A stretch of DNA of 64,000 bases from Kribbella pratensis (GCF_004366075.1 NZ_SODU01000001.1:2935134-2999133); one strand, 5' to 3'. Shown: positions 11,897 to 21,445, counted from the stretch's first letter. Numbers and translations are program-made. The notes: generated by a model not told the origin, from the letters alone.

Positions 11897-13651
11897 TCAG
11901 CCGGGGTAGGTGGGCTTGATGGTGGCCTCGCTGTCGTCGTCGTTCATGGACACCCACCCGAGGTCCTTGCTGAGCCAGTGGATGTGGCCGGCGTCGTCCT
12001 GGATCACCGGCAGTGTGTCCTTGTGCGTGTTCGACGCGACGTGTTCGGGGACGAAGCCCGGTGCCGAGCCGGGCAGCAGTTGCAGGCTGGACCCGTCGGT
12101 GCTGACCAGCCAGGGCTGTGGCGCGGCCTTGTCGGTCCCGATCACGATGATGCCCTGCTTGTCCCAGGCCGCGTCGGTGATGTTGGTCAGCTGCAGCCGC
12201 AGCGGCTGGAACTCCCCCAGCATCATCTGCTTGCCGCCGTTCGTGGTCTGGACGGTCGCCGTCTCGACATAGTTCTGCTTGGCGGCTGCACTGTGCATCA
12301 CCAGGAGCGCCCGGACTCCGTCCGGCGCCATCCGCAGGGCTACCGGAGTGTCGCCCGCGAAGTCGATCGCGACCGGGCTGAGGCGCCCGTCGTCGTGGCG
12401 GACGCGCAGCCGCGGGTGGTCGCTGTCGGCCCTGTCCAGGATCCACAGATTGTCCTGGCCGTCGAAGCTCGGCGACAAGGTTTTCCCATCGACCGGGATC
12501 TCGGACGGCTTGCCGGGGTTGTCGGGCGGGTCCAGCTTCCCGTAGACGACACGGCGACCGTCGGCGGTGACGATCGCCCCGGCGTCACCGGCCAGCGTGA
12601 CCGCGAACGACTGTGCCTTGTGGAGCGCCAACGGGCCCGAGTTCAGCGGCTGGGCGGAGATCTCCGACGCCCCGTCCAGTCCGACGATCCGCTGCGGCTT
12701 CTGCCCGAGCAGACCGTACAGCTTGGTCATTGCATCGGCTGTTGCCTGCGGGTCGTACGCGCTGAAGTTGCCGAACGGCAGGACCTCCGGCTCGTCCGGA
12801 AGCAGCGGTGCACCGCCGACGGTGATCTTGGCCCGGAGGTTGAGCTGGTTCAGCGTCCAGACGATCTGCGCCGCCAGCAGCCTCCGGTCCTGGTCCCTGA
12901 GCGAACCGGCGATGTCGTTCAGTGCCACGGTGGCCACGCCGAGGTCCACGGGGACCGACACCTGGACCTCGGTGCCGGGTGGCGCGATGGAGACCACGCC
13001 GTTGCCCAGCCGGCTCGTCGGGCCCTTCAGCAGCTCCTGGATGAGCTGCGTTGCGGCCTGGCCGGACGGGAGGTTCTGCGGCAGCCAGACCTGGTCGGGC
13101 ACCAGCAGGTTCCTGGACTGGTTGAAGAAGTACAGGTCCCGGGGAGCGAGTTTCAGGTCGACCTGGTTGCTGCCCAGGAACGCGCCGGGAGGCGCTTTGG
13201 CGACGCGGAGCTGCCCGTCGACCTTCTTCAGCTTGAAGAAGAAGTCGGCCTTCTCGTTCGGGCCTGCCGGGGTCCACTCGCCGCGCGCGCCGATGGTGGC
13301 GATCTTCTGGGCGGTCAGCTGGATCCCGTCGCCCTTCCGGATCAATGACTCGGGAGTCTGGTCGTACACCACCGTCTGCGACTCCGGCTTCCATGCCCCC
13401 GCGGCCTCCGGAGTCATGTACTGCCGCGCCACGTCGTAGGCCTGGGAGTCCGACATGGCTTCCAGGAAGCCGCTGACGATCTGCATGTCACCGATGTTCG
13501 CCCGCGGTGGCTTGGCCTCGACGCCGACGCCGCCCAGGTCGGGCGCGAGGCCCTGCCGCTCGCCGTTGCGGATGGTGCCCTTGGTCGGCACGGTCGCGCA
13601 GCCGCCGAGCAGCGCCACGGCCAGCACGAACCCGAGCAGTCTGCGTCTCAC
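11897..13651 (-). CDS. lpqB: MtrAB-associated lipoprotein LpqB (GerMN and beta-propeller domains)
   Basis: Exported lipoprotein, 584 aa, that binds the extracellular part of the MtrB sensor and modulates MtrA phosphorylation in mycobacteria. A short signal peptide ends in the lipobox LLGGC (Cys18), so the mature protein is lipid-anchored outside the membrane. A GerMN-like domain is in the first half and a degenerate beta-propeller in the second half. The GTG start overlaps the mtrB stop as GTGA (4 bases), matching the conserved mtrA-mtrB-lpqB operon. Length is normal. No oddities were seen. Confidence 0.95.
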   Translation of the reverse strand: MRRRLLGFVLAVALLGGCATVPTKGTIRNGERQGLAPDLGGVGVEAKPPRANIGDMQIVSGFLEAMSDSQAYDVARQYMTPEAAGAWKPESQTVVYDQTPESLIRKGDGIQLTAQKIATIGARGEWTPAGPNEKADFFFKLKKVDGQLRVAKAPPGAFLGSNQVDLKLAPRDLYFFNQSRNLLVPDQVWLPQNLPSGQAATQLIQELLKGPTSRLGNGVVSIAPPGTEVQVSVPVDLGVATVALNDIAGSLRDQDRRLLAAQIVWTLNQLNLRAKITVGGAPLLPDEPEVLPFGNFSAYDPQATADAMTKLYGLLGQKPQRIVGLDGASEISAQPLNSGPLALHKAQSFAVTLAGDAGAIVTADGRRVVYGKLDPPDNPGKPSEIPVDGKTLSPSFDGQDNLWILDRADSDHPRLRVRHDDGRLSPVAIDFAGDTPVALRMAPDGVRALLVMHSAAAKQNYVETATVQTTNGGKQMMLGEFQPLRLQLTNITDAAWDKQGIIVIGTDKAAPQPWLVSTDGSSLQLLPGSAPGFVPEHVASNTHKDTLPVIQDDAGHIHWLSKDLGWVSMNDDDSEATIKPTYPG

Positions 13652-15405
13652 CGCTCCTCACCGCCGCTCAGCTTCTGGTAGGGCGCGCCGACATCGACGA
13701 GCTCCGTGACGACCCGGGTCGCGTCGGGCGGGCGCGGCGGCAGCGGCGAGCCGGTGAGGGCCACGTCCGGACGGCGCGGCAGCGTCAGCCGGAAGTACGC
13801 GCCGTCGCCCGGCGAGCCCCACGCGTCCAGGCGGCCGCCGTGCAGCCGGGCGTCCTCGAGCGCGATCGACAGGCCGAGGCCGGTACCACCCGTGGTCCGG
13901 GCCCGGGCCGGGTCGGCCCGCCAGAACCGGCTGAACACCATCTCCGCCTCCTCGGGCCGGAACCCGACCCCGTGGTCGCGGACGGCCACCGCGGCGGCAT
14001 CGTCGTCGTACGCCGTGCTGATCCGGATCGGCAGGCCCTCGCTGTGCTCGATCGCGTTGCCGATCAGGTTGCGCAGGATCCGCTCGATCCGGCGGGAGTC
14101 GACCTTCGCCCTGCACGGCCGCGGCATGTCCAGCTCGACCGGGCAGCCCTTGCGCTCCAGCAGGGTCTCGTGGTTCTCCAGGACCCGGTTGACGATGTCG
14201 CGCAGGTCGACGTCCTCCAGGTCCAGGGCGGCCGCTCCGGCGTCGAACCGGCTGATCTCCAGCAGGTCGGCGAGCAGTTCCTCGAACCGGTTGAGCTCGT
14301 TCTGCAGCAGCTCCACCGAGCGCCGGCTGATCGGGTCGAACTGGTCACGGGTCTCGTGCAGCAGGTCGGCGGCCATCCGGACCGTGGTCAGGGGCGTGCG
14401 CAGCTCGTGGGACACGTCCGACACGAACCGGCGCTGCAGCCGTGACAGCTCCTCCAGCCGGCGGATCTGCCGCTGCAGGTTCGAGGCCATCTTGTTGAAC
14501 GACACGGCCAGGCGCGCCAGGTCATCGGTGCCGCGGACCTGCATCCGCTCCTCGAGCTTGCCGGCCGCCAGCCGCTCAGCGATCCGTCGTGCCATCCGCA
14601 CCGGGGTCACGACCTGCCGGGTGACCAGCCAGGCCACCGCACCGAGCAGGACGATCAGCAACAGACCTGCGGTGAACAGAGCCCGCTGCACGACGTCCAG
14701 CGTCTCCTGCTGCGCAGTGAGCGGGAACAGGAAGTAGATCGCGTACTTGTCGCCGGTGGAGTCGATCCGGATCTGCGAACCGATGACGAGCCCCGGGACG
14801 CTGGGGCTCTCCCGGTAGTTGATCAGTGTGTACGTGTCCCACAACTTGGAGCCGTCACTCACCACAGAGGAGGCCAGCGGCTGCGGGATCGAGTTGCTGT
14901 CGACCAGTCCCGTGTAGCGGATCGCGTTGGACGCCGCTTGGTCGGTCGGCACCAGCAGGACGTCGTACAGGCCCGGGCGGTTGGAGCCGAGGACCAGCTT
15001 GGACAGCTCCTGGTTGACGGTGTTGCGGTTGGCGGCGTCGATCGTCACGGACAGCTGCTGGAGCTGCGCGCGGACCTCGGCCTGCGCGCTCTGCCGCCGG
15101 GACTCCAGGACACCGTCGGTGACCTGGCTCATCATCACCCAGCCGACCAGGATCAGGACCAGCGTCGACATCAACAGGGTGCCGGTGACGATCCGGGCCT
15201 GGATGGACCGCCGCCAGATGTCCGGCCAGTGCTTGGGGTGGGTCCGCCACAGCGGCTGCGGCTGGGCAGACCAGTCCACCGCGGCGACGGTCAGTTCCAG
15301 TTCCGTCCCGCGGGACTCGGGCGCCTCCTGCTCGGGCGGTGCCGTCGGCTGCGCGCCCTGGTGGTCGGCGATCTGTCCGGTGTGTACCTCGGTGCCGGGG
15401 TCCAC
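13648..15405 (-). CDS. mtrB: Sensor histidine kinase MtrB
   Basis: Membrane sensor kinase of the MtrAB two-component system, 585 aa. Order of parts: a Pro/Glu-rich cytoplasmic head; membrane segment 1 (about 72-92); an extracellular sensor loop (about 93-242); membrane segment 2 (about 243-263); HAMP; a dimerisation helix with SHELRTPL (phosphorylated His333); and an ATPase domain with NLIGNAIEHS, DHGVGF and GTGLGLSIA. In mycobacteria and corynebacteria MtrB monitors cell-wall and osmotic status and division. The start is GTG 15405, 50 bases after the mtrA stop; no earlier in-frame start is present after that stop. The C-terminal tail past the ATPase domain is short and unconserved. Confidence 0.96.
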   Translation of the reverse strand: MDPGTEVHTGQIADHQGAQPTAPPEQEAPESRGTELELTVAAVDWSAQPQPLWRTHPKHWPDIWRRSIQARIVTGTLLMSTLVLILVGWVMMSQVTDGVLESRRQSAQAEVRAQLQQLSVTIDAANRNTVNQELSKLVLGSNRPGLYDVLLVPTDQAASNAIRYTGLVDSNSIPQPLASSVVSDGSKLWDTYTLINYRESPSVPGLVIGSQIRIDSTGDKYAIYFLFPLTAQQETLDVVQRALFTAGLLLIVLLGAVAWLVTRQVVTPVRMARRIAERLAAGKLEERMQVRGTDDLARLAVSFNKMASNLQRQIRRLEELSRLQRRFVSDVSHELRTPLTTVRMAADLLHETRDQFDPISRRSVELLQNELNRFEELLADLLEISRFDAGAAALDLEDVDLRDIVNRVLENHETLLERKGCPVELDMPRPCRAKVDSRRIERILRNLIGNAIEHSEGLPIRISTAYDDDAAAVAVRDHGVGFRPEEAEMVFSRFWRADPARARTTGGTGLGLSIALEDARLHGGRLDAWGSPGDGAYFRLTLPRRPDVALTGSPLPPRPPDATRVVTELVDVGAPYQKLSGGEER

Positions 15406-15455
15406 ACCGGAGTCGTCGGCGGCAGCCTGCGACTCTTGGCCGCGTCCGTACTCGA

Positions 15456-16154
15456 TCAGTCCGCACCCGCCTTGTATCCGACACCGCGGACCGTGACCAC
15501 GATCTCCGGGTGCTCAGGGTCCTTCTCGATCTTGGAGCGCAGTCGCTGGACGTGCACGTTCACCAGCCGGGTGTCGGCGGCGTGCCGGTAGCCCCAGACC
15601 TGCTCCAGCAGCACCTCGCGGGTGAACACCTGCCAGGGCTTCGACGCCAGGCAGACCAGCAGGTCGAACTCCAGCGGCGTCAGCTGGATCGTCTCGCCGG
15701 CCCGCTTCACCGAGTGGCCGGCGACGTCGATGGTGAGGTCGCCGATGGTCAGCGACTCCGGACCGGGCTCGTCCATCCGGCGCAGCCGGGCCCGGATCCG
15801 GGCCACCAGCTCCTTCGGCTTGAACGGCTTGACCACGTAGTCGTCGGCGCCCGACTCCAGCCCGAGCACCACGTCGACGGTGTCGCTCTTGGCGGTCAGC
15901 ATCACGATCGGCACGCCGGACTCGGCCCGGATCGCCCGGCAGACGTCGATCCCGTCCATCCCGGGCAGCATCAGGTCGAGCAGCAGCAGATCCGGCTTGA
16001 ACTCCCGGAACGCCGGTACCGCCTTGTCACCGGTTGCGACCAGATACGTGTCGTAGCCCTCGTTGCGCAGCACGATGCTGAGCATCTCCGACAACGCTGT
16101 GTCGTCGTCGACGATGAGGATGCGGCCCCGCATCGTCCGGTTACCGTCTGCCAC
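15456..16154 (-). CDS. mtrA: Response regulator MtrA (OmpR family)
   Basis: DNA-binding response regulator of MtrAB, 232 aa. Its receiver domain has the acidic pocket VDDD (15-18) and phospho-acceptor Asp60 in LLLLDLMLPG, Lys in VKPF, and a C-terminal winged helix (PLEFDLL to VRGVGYK). GTG 16154 is preferred, with AAGGAG eight bases upstream; a downstream ATG at codon 8 is possible. In mycobacteria MtrA is essential and controls envelope, division and replication-linked genes. The gene is divergent from the membrane-protein/MoxR operon across 246 bases, so the same regulator could act on that operon; I could not find a clear pair of MtrA boxes in the gap. Confidence 0.97.
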   Translation of the reverse strand: MADGNRTMRGRILIVDDDTALSEMLSIVLRNEGYDTYLVATGDKAVPAFREFKPDLLLLDLMLPGMDGIDVCRAIRAESGVPIVMLTAKSDTVDVVLGLESGADDYVVKPFKPKELVARIRARLRRMDEPGPESLTIGDLTIDVAGHSVKRAGETIQLTPLEFDLLVCLASKPWQVFTREVLLEQVWGYRHAADTRLVNVHVQRLRSKIEKDPEHPEIVVTVRGVGYKAGAD

Positions 16155-16400
16155 GCCCTTAGCTCCTTGCCGTCCGCTGCCGACCGATTCGACTGCTCGG
16201 GGTGCGCCCGGCGGGTACCAGGCCGTACGCACTACGGATAGTGTCCCATTCCCGCGGTACTGCACACGCCGGATCGCCGTATGACCCCGAGTTGGGCTGT
16301 GATCATCCGGGATCATGGTGCACCGCGGGGGTTCACCACAACTCACGTGCCCACTGGTACGACGGTTCACCGGGACATTCATCGGGAGAGGAGGTACGCA
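16155..16400. promoter_or_regulatory. Divergent intergenic region between mtrA and the MoxR operon
   Basis: 246 bases holding the promoters of both transcription units. For the plus-strand operon a strong GGAGAGGAGG ribosome site is seen at 16384-16393. A direct repeat GATCAT (two copies spaced by a few bases) lies near 16303-16316 and could be a protein site. No convincing -35/-10 pair could be assigned by eye, and no RNA gene is apparent. Confidence 0.4.
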
Positions 16401-17420
16401 GTGGCCGACCAGAGTATGCGCCTGCACGACGACGTGGCGACCGAGCCGCTGCGGCCGTGGCTGCCGGCGGATCTGCTCGACAACGCCGCCCGGACCATCT
16501 CCGACAACAAGACCATCATGCTGGGCCTGCCGGTGCTGGCCGGGATCGCCCTGGTCGCGGTGCAGGCCGTTCTGACCGAGGTCGCCGTACCTGGTGGGCT
16601 CGGTGGGTTCTTCGGGGCGGAGGATCCGTTCGGGCAGGCGGGTGCGGCTCTTTTGCTCACGTACGGCGTACAGGTGGTGCTGTTCTCGGTGGTGTCGAGC
16701 ATGCTGGCCGGCATCATCGCGCTGGCCGCGGTGCGGAGTCAGCTCGCCCACCGGGCCGGTCCGCGCGAGCTGATGCGGCTGGTGCGACCTGCGCTCCCTG
16801 CACTCGCCGCCGTCGGTCTGGTGCAGTCCCTGTCGTTCATGCTGCTGATCGGCGGCTGGGGGCTCGCAGTGCTCGGCATCGGTGCCGGAGCGGATGCCGC
16901 GGTCTCCTCCGAGGCAGCCGGGGCTGCTGCGCTGGCGATGATGTTCGTCGGCGGCGTCCTGGTGCTGATCTTCGGCGTCCGCCTGGTGCTTGCGGGGACC
17001 GTGGTGCTGATGGAGGGCCGGCACGCACCGGACATCGGCCTCTACATCCCGGTCCGAGTGGGCGTCTGGGGTGCGCTGCGGCGGTCCTGGCAGCTCGTGA
17101 AGGGCAAGTTCTGGCGGGTGTTCGGGATTCTGCTGTTCGGCGGGCTGGTGGTGAACATCATCGGTTACGCGCTGCAGTTCGGGGTCAGCGCGCTGATCCT
17201 CACCGTCGGCTCGTGGGCCGATCTGAGTGACAGCACCGGGGCCGTGGTGGTGACGATCGCGCTGGCCGTGGCAGCGGGGATCGCGACGCTCATGACGCTG
17301 ATCGCGAGCCTGGCGTTCATGTCCGCCGTACAGGCCCTGATCTACCTCGACCTCCGGGTCCGGCGGGAAGGTCTCGACCTGTGGATGCGGCAGGCCCTGC
17401 GGTTCGAGGAGACGGTGTGA
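16401..17420 (+). CDS. Polytopic membrane protein of unknown function, first gene of the MoxR operon
   Basis: Integral membrane protein, 339 aa, with about six hydrophobic segments after an N-terminal cytoplasmic stretch (VADQSMRLHDDVATEPLR). It resembles the loosely defined glycerophosphodiesterase membrane-domain group (YciC-like fold), which has no known activity. GTG 16401 is chosen because of the long GGAGAGGAGG site seven bases upstream; an ATG-initiated extension from 16281 has no ribosome site and reads into untranslated leader. The stop overlaps the next start as GTGA. Position ahead of DUF4129, DUF4350, MoxR and DUF58 makes it a likely membrane partner of that system. I cannot assign a function. 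Confidence 0.75.
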   Translation: MADQSMRLHDDVATEPLRPWLPADLLDNAARTISDNKTIMLGLPVLAGIALVAVQAVLTEVAVPGGLGGFFGAEDPFGQAGAALLLTYGVQVVLFSVVSSMLAGIIALAAVRSQLAHRAGPRELMRLVRPALPALAAVGLVQSLSFMLLIGGWGLAVLGIGAGADAAVSSEAAGAAALAMMFVGGVLVLIFGVRLVLAGTVVLMEGRHAPDIGLYIPVRVGVWGALRRSWQLVKGKFWRVFGILLFGGLVVNIIGYALQFGVSALILTVGSWADLSDSTGAVVVTIALAVAAGIATLMTLIASLAFMSAVQALIYLDLRVRREGLDLWMRQALRFEETV

Positions 17421-18046
17421 GCTTCTTCCCGCTGGAGCCGCCGGTCGACATCGACCGGGACCAGGCTGCCCAGGAGGCGGCCAAGGAGCTGTCCAAGTCC
17501 GCGTACCGGGACTCCGGCTCGCTGATCGAGAGGGCCATCCGCAAGGTGGTGGACTGGATCGGAGACCTGCTGGACAGCCTCACCGGCTCGTCGCCCAACG
17601 GCCACGCCGGTCTGACCATGCTGATCGGTCTGCTGGTCCTTGTGGTGGTCGTGGTGCTCTGGCGGTCCGGCGTACTACGGACCAGCCGGAGGACGAAGAC
17701 CCAGGCTGTTTTCGACACCACACGGCCGCAGAGCGCCGCGGAGTACCGCGCACTCGCGGAGCGGGAGGCCGCGTCGGGTGACTTCGCGTTGGCGATCCGT
17801 AGCCGTTTCCGGGCGTGCGTAGCGGAGCTGACCGAGCGGACCGTGCTGGACGAGCGGGCCGGACGTACGGCGTACGAAGTGGTCGCTGATGCGTCGCGAG
17901 CGGCGCCCATACTGCGTGACCCGCTGCAGCCGGCCGCATTGGTGTTCACGGAGGTTGTCTATGGCAACCGCCCGGGAACACCGGAGCGGTACGCCGTTGT
18001 GGTGGCTGCTGACGACGCTGCGCGAACTGCGCGGGTGGCTGCATGA
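17417..18046 (+). CDS. DUF4129 domain-containing membrane protein
   Basis: 209-aa protein with one membrane segment (about 66-82, MLIGLLVLVVVVVLW) and a C-terminal cytoplasmic DUF4129 domain with the run AAEYRALAEREAASGDFALAIRSRF cut across helical residues 108-132. The domain is regularly encoded beside MoxR AAA ATPases and DUF58 proteins, and its biochemical role is unknown. GTG 17417 overlaps the upstream stop by four bases and the next gene starts in an ATGA at 18043, so expression is coupled. Similar DUF4129 domains sit at the C-terminus of some transglutaminases, which suggests protein-level regulation, but that is inference. Confidence 0.85.
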   Translation: MSFFPLEPPVDIDRDQAAQEAAKELSKSAYRDSGSLIERAIRKVVDWIGDLLDSLTGSSPNGHAGLTMLIGLLVLVVVVVLWRSGVLRTSRRTKTQAVFDTTRPQSAAEYRALAEREAASGDFALAIRSRFRACVAELTERTVLDERAGRTAYEVVADASRAAPILRDPLQPAALVFTEVVYGNRPGTPERYAVVVAADDAARTARVAA

Positions 18047-19185
18047 GCACGCCGGTCGGGCGGAGTGTTGGCGAGAGCTGGCGTGCGTTGCGGGTACCGC
18101 TGCTCGTCACTGGATTCATTGTGCTGGCCGCGATCGTTGTCCTGATCGCTACGTCCGCACGGACGTCAGGACAGTTCAGCCCGGACTCCACCGAGTCGAC
18201 CGGGGCACGGGCGCTGGCAGCGTTGCTGGAGGACCACAACGTCGACGTACACGGCACGGAGTCGCTCAACGACGCCGTACAGGCAGGAGGCGGCAGTGCG
18301 CTCCTCATCGGGCCAGGTGGCTCGCTGGACGACGGAGACTGGCGGCGGATCGCGCAGGCGCAGTGGAGCCACGTCATCCTGATCCGGCCCGGCAGACGCG
18401 CTCTGGAGGCTCTGGCGCCTGGTGTGCAGCCCACGGGCACCTCGTTGGCCAGCCGCAGCCGTCAGCCCGGCTGTGAGCTTCCAGCTGCGGTCAAGGCGGG
18501 CACGGTCACCGTCAACGGACCGACGTACTCCGCTCCCGAGGGAGCGACCACCTGTTACGGCGACGGCGTCAACAACACCGTGGTCCGGCTGGAGGTCGGC
18601 GACCGGCTCGTCGACGTGATCGGTACGCCGGGGTCGTTCATGAACACCCGGCTCGCTGAGGACGGCAACGCAGCGTTGGCGCTCAACCTGCTGGGCACGC
18701 ACCGGGATCTGACCTGGTACCTGCCGCAGTGGGAGTCGGACTACCCCGACTCCAGTGGCGAGGGCAGCGCACAGCTGATTCCGCCTGATGTCCGCTACAT
18801 CGCCTGGGCGCTGGCGTTCGCCGTACTGGTGGTAGCGATCTGGCGTGGGCGGCGGCTCGGCCCCGTGGTGGCAGAGCAGCTGCCGGTGATCGTGCACGCG
18901 GCCGAGACCACTGAGGGCAGGGCGCGGCTCTACCGACGCTCACGGGCCCGCGACCGCGCCGCGTCGGCATTGCGCGAGTCAGCGCTCGGCCAACTGCAGG
19001 AAGCGCATGGCATTCCGCGGCGGGCCGATCCGTCGGCTGTGGTCGCGACTGTCGCCGCACGGACCGGCCGGGACCCAGCCATGCTGTACGAGCTGCTCTA
19101 CGGCCTGCCGCCGCTCACTGACGCCGCTCTGATGTCCTTGTCCCAGGAACTCGACGTACTGACGCAGGAGGTACGACACCCGTGA
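18043..19185 (+). CDS. DUF4350 domain-containing membrane protein
   Basis: 380-aa protein. One membrane segment lies near the N-terminus (about 19-39) and a second around residues 248-266 (IAWALAFAVLVVAIW). The long part between them would be outside the cell and contains the DUF4350 domain, which has a glutamine-amidotransferase-like or TlpA-like alpha/beta fold in related families (GTESL..., ALLIGPGGSLDD). The tail of about 110 residues after the second segment is cytoplasmic and Arg/Ala-rich. DUF4350 genes accompany moxR in many actinobacteria with no known function. ATGA overlaps are present at both ends of the gene. Confidence 0.83.
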   Translation: MSTPVGRSVGESWRALRVPLLVTGFIVLAAIVVLIATSARTSGQFSPDSTESTGARALAALLEDHNVDVHGTESLNDAVQAGGGSALLIGPGGSLDDGDWRRIAQAQWSHVILIRPGRRALEALAPGVQPTGTSLASRSRQPGCELPAAVKAGTVTVNGPTYSAPEGATTCYGDGVNNTVVRLEVGDRLVDVIGTPGSFMNTRLAEDGNAALALNLLGTHRDLTWYLPQWESDYPDSSGEGSAQLIPPDVRYIAWALAFAVLVVAIWRGRRLGPVVAEQLPVIVHAAETTEGRARLYRRSRARDRAASALRESALGQLQEAHGIPRRADPSAVVATVAARTGRDPAMLYELLYGLPPLTDAALMSLSQELDVLTQEVRHP

Positions 19186-20153
19186 CGACTACCGAGGTCA
19201 CCGCGGACCAGGCCCGGCAGGCGCTGGTCGCGCTCCGGACCGAGATCGGCAAGGCGGTGGTCGGCCAGGACACTGCTGTGACCGCACTGGTGCTCGCGCT
19301 GCTCTGCCGCGGACACGTGCTGCTGGAAGGCGTCCCCGGTACGGCGAAGACGCTGATGGTCCGGGCACTGTCGACAGCGATGCGGCTGAACACCAAACGT
19401 GTGCAGTTCACCCCCGACCTAATGCCGGGTGATGTGACCGGGTCACTGGTGTACGACGCGAAGACGAGCGAGTTCGAGTTCCGGCCGGGACCTGTGTTCA
19501 CGAACATCCTGCTGGCGGACGAGATCAACCGGACGCCGCCGAAGACACAGGCGGCGTTGCTGGAGGCAATGGAGGAGCGGCAGGTCACTGTGGACGGCGA
19601 GCCGCGCAAGCTGCCGGTGCCGTTCGTCGTGGCCGCTACCCAGAACCCGGTGGAGTACGAGGGCACGTACCCGCTGCCCGAGGCGCAGCTGGACCGGTTC
19701 CTGCTGAAGGTGACGCTGGACATCCCGCCGCGCGACGCGGAGATCGCCGTACTCGCCCGGCACGCGCAGGGCTTCGATCCGCGGGACCTGGAGGCGGCTG
19801 GGTTGCGCCCGGTGGCCGGCCCGGAGGACTTGCTGGCCGGACAGAACGCCGTACGCCGGGTTGCGGTCCGGGAGGACGTCCTGGCGTACGTCGTCGACCT
19901 GTGCCGCGCCACCCGCCAGTCGCCTTCGCTGCAACTGGGCGTGTCCCCACGTGGCGCCACGGCGTTGCTGGCGGTCTCCCGTGCGTGGGCATGGCTGTCG
20001 GGCCGCGACTACGTCATTCCGGACGATGTGAAGGCGATGGCGCGTCCTTGCCTTCGGCATCGAGTACAGGTGCGGCCGGAGGCTGAGCTGGAGGGTGTCA
20101 GCGCGGACGCGGTGCTGGAGAGCGTGCTCGCGACGGTGCCGGTGCCACGCTGA
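19182..20153 (+). CDS. MoxR-family AAA+ ATPase
   Basis: 323-aa AAA+ ATPase of the MoxR branch. Walker A GVPGTAKT (50-57), Walker B LLADEINR (110-117), sensor 1 in AATQNP, and the arginine finger region QLDRF are intact. MoxR proteins act as chaperones for maturation or insertion of partner complexes, typically with VWA-domain proteins. Here the partner is DUF58, whose ATG shares one base with this stop (TGATG), and the two membrane proteins upstream. GTG start overlaps the DUF4350 stop. Cargo is unknown. Confidence 0.93.
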   Translation: MTTTEVTADQARQALVALRTEIGKAVVGQDTAVTALVLALLCRGHVLLEGVPGTAKTLMVRALSTAMRLNTKRVQFTPDLMPGDVTGSLVYDAKTSEFEFRPGPVFTNILLADEINRTPPKTQAALLEAMEERQVTVDGEPRKLPVPFVVAATQNPVEYEGTYPLPEAQLDRFLLKVTLDIPPRDAEIAVLARHAQGFDPRDLEAAGLRPVAGPEDLLAGQNAVRRVAVREDVLAYVVDLCRATRQSPSLQLGVSPRGATALLAVSRAWAWLSGRDYVIPDDVKAMARPCLRHRVQVRPEAELEGVSADAVLESVLATVPVPR

Positions 20154-21445
20154 TGGTCCTGACTGGCCGAGCCGGCATCCTGGCCGCAGCCGGAGTGGTG
20201 TTCGTCGCTCTGGTGATGCCGTCGTGGGCCGGTGTCGGTGTGGTCGTTGCTGCGGTGCTGGTGGTGTGTCTGGTCGACATACTGCTGGCGGGATCGCCGC
20301 GTCGGCTGCAGTTCAGCCGGGAAGGCGACAACGCCGTACGGCTCGGTGAGCAGGCCATGGTGAATCTCCTGATCACCAACCCGGGACGGCGAGTGCGCGG
20401 GCTGCTGCGGGACGCGTGGCCGCCTTCAGCCGGCGTACTGGATCCGCCGCACAAGCTGGATCTGCCGTCCGGCGAGCGGCGTCGCCTGACCACACACCTG
20501 CTCCCGACGCGCAGAGGTGACCGGCACGCGTTCCGGGTGACTGTGCGATCCATTGGCCCGTTGGGGTTCGCCGGACGCCAGGGGTCGCATCAGGTCGCCT
20601 GGACGGTGCGGGCGCTGCCGCCGTTCAAGAGCCGGAAGCACCTGCCGTCCCGGCTGGCCCGGTTGCGGGAGCTTGACGGACGTACGGCGTTGCTGGTGCG
20701 TGGGCAGGGGACGGAATTCGACTCGCTGCGGGACTACGTGCCCGGTGACGACGTACGGAGCATCGACTGGCGCGCGACGGCGCGGCGCGGGAACGTCGTA
20801 CTGCGGACCTGGCGACCGGAGCGGGACCGGCAGGTCGTGATCGTGATCGACTCCGGACGGCTGTCCGCGGGCCGCGTCGGCGACGCGCCACGGCTCGACC
20901 ATGCGATGGACGCGGCGCTGCTGCTGGCCGCCTTGGCCACACGGGCTGGGGACCGCGTGTCATTGCTGGCCTGCGATTCCGCGGTGCGTGCCGACGTACG
21001 GCGTCCTGCTCCGGAGGACGTGCTGCCGTCCTTCGTGAACGCTTTGGCGAACGTCGAGGCCGAGCTCGTGCAGACCGACTTCCGCATCGTCGTGTCACAG
21101 GTGCTGGAGCGGTTGCGGCAACGCTCCCTCGTCGTCCTCCTCACGGGCCTCGACCCGGCCGTGATCGAGGAGTCCCTGCTGCCCGTCATCGGCCCGCTGC
21201 TGCGACGGCACGTCGTACTGCTGGCGTCCGTGGCCGACCCGCGCCTGACCGAGCTCGAGGCCGCCCGCGGAGACCTCCTGGACGTGTACGGCGCTGCCTC
21301 GGCCGCCCGCACGCGCCTGGACCGGGACCGCCTGACCGCCACCCTCACGCGAGCCGGCGCCACCGTCGTCGACGAACCCCCGGACCACATCGCCCCCGCA
21401 CTCGCGGACACATATCTCGCGTTGAAGAAGGCTGGGCGTCTCTAG
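20153..21445 (+). CDS. DUF58 domain-containing protein (VWA-like partner of MoxR)
   Basis: 430 aa. Two N-terminal hydrophobic segments (about 1-45) anchor it. The central DUF58 signature reads GDDVRSIDWRATAR and is followed by a VWA-like strand with VIVIDSGR (about 220-231), a variant metal-ion adhesion site. DUF58 proteins are the standard companions of MoxR ATPases. Last gene of the five-gene operon. Its stop overlaps the convergent phosphotransferase-like gene by four bases, with no terminator between them. In the related Streptomyces and mycobacterial clusters (from memory) a SpoIIM-like gene and an RDD gene follow at once; here they are 13.6 kb away. Confidence 0.9.
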   Translation: MVLTGRAGILAAAGVVFVALVMPSWAGVGVVVAAVLVVCLVDILLAGSPRRLQFSREGDNAVRLGEQAMVNLLITNPGRRVRGLLRDAWPPSAGVLDPPHKLDLPSGERRRLTTHLLPTRRGDRHAFRVTVRSIGPLGFAGRQGSHQVAWTVRALPPFKSRKHLPSRLARLRELDGRTALLVRGQGTEFDSLRDYVPGDDVRSIDWRATARRGNVVLRTWRPERDRQVVIVIDSGRLSAGRVGDAPRLDHAMDAALLLAALATRAGDRVSLLACDSAVRADVRRPAPEDVLPSFVNALANVEAELVQTDFRIVVSQVLERLRQRSLVVLLTGLDPAVIEESLLPVIGPLLRRHVVLLASVADPRLTELEAARGDLLDVYGAASAARTRLDRDRLTATLTRAGATVVDEPPDHIAPALADTYLALKKAGRL

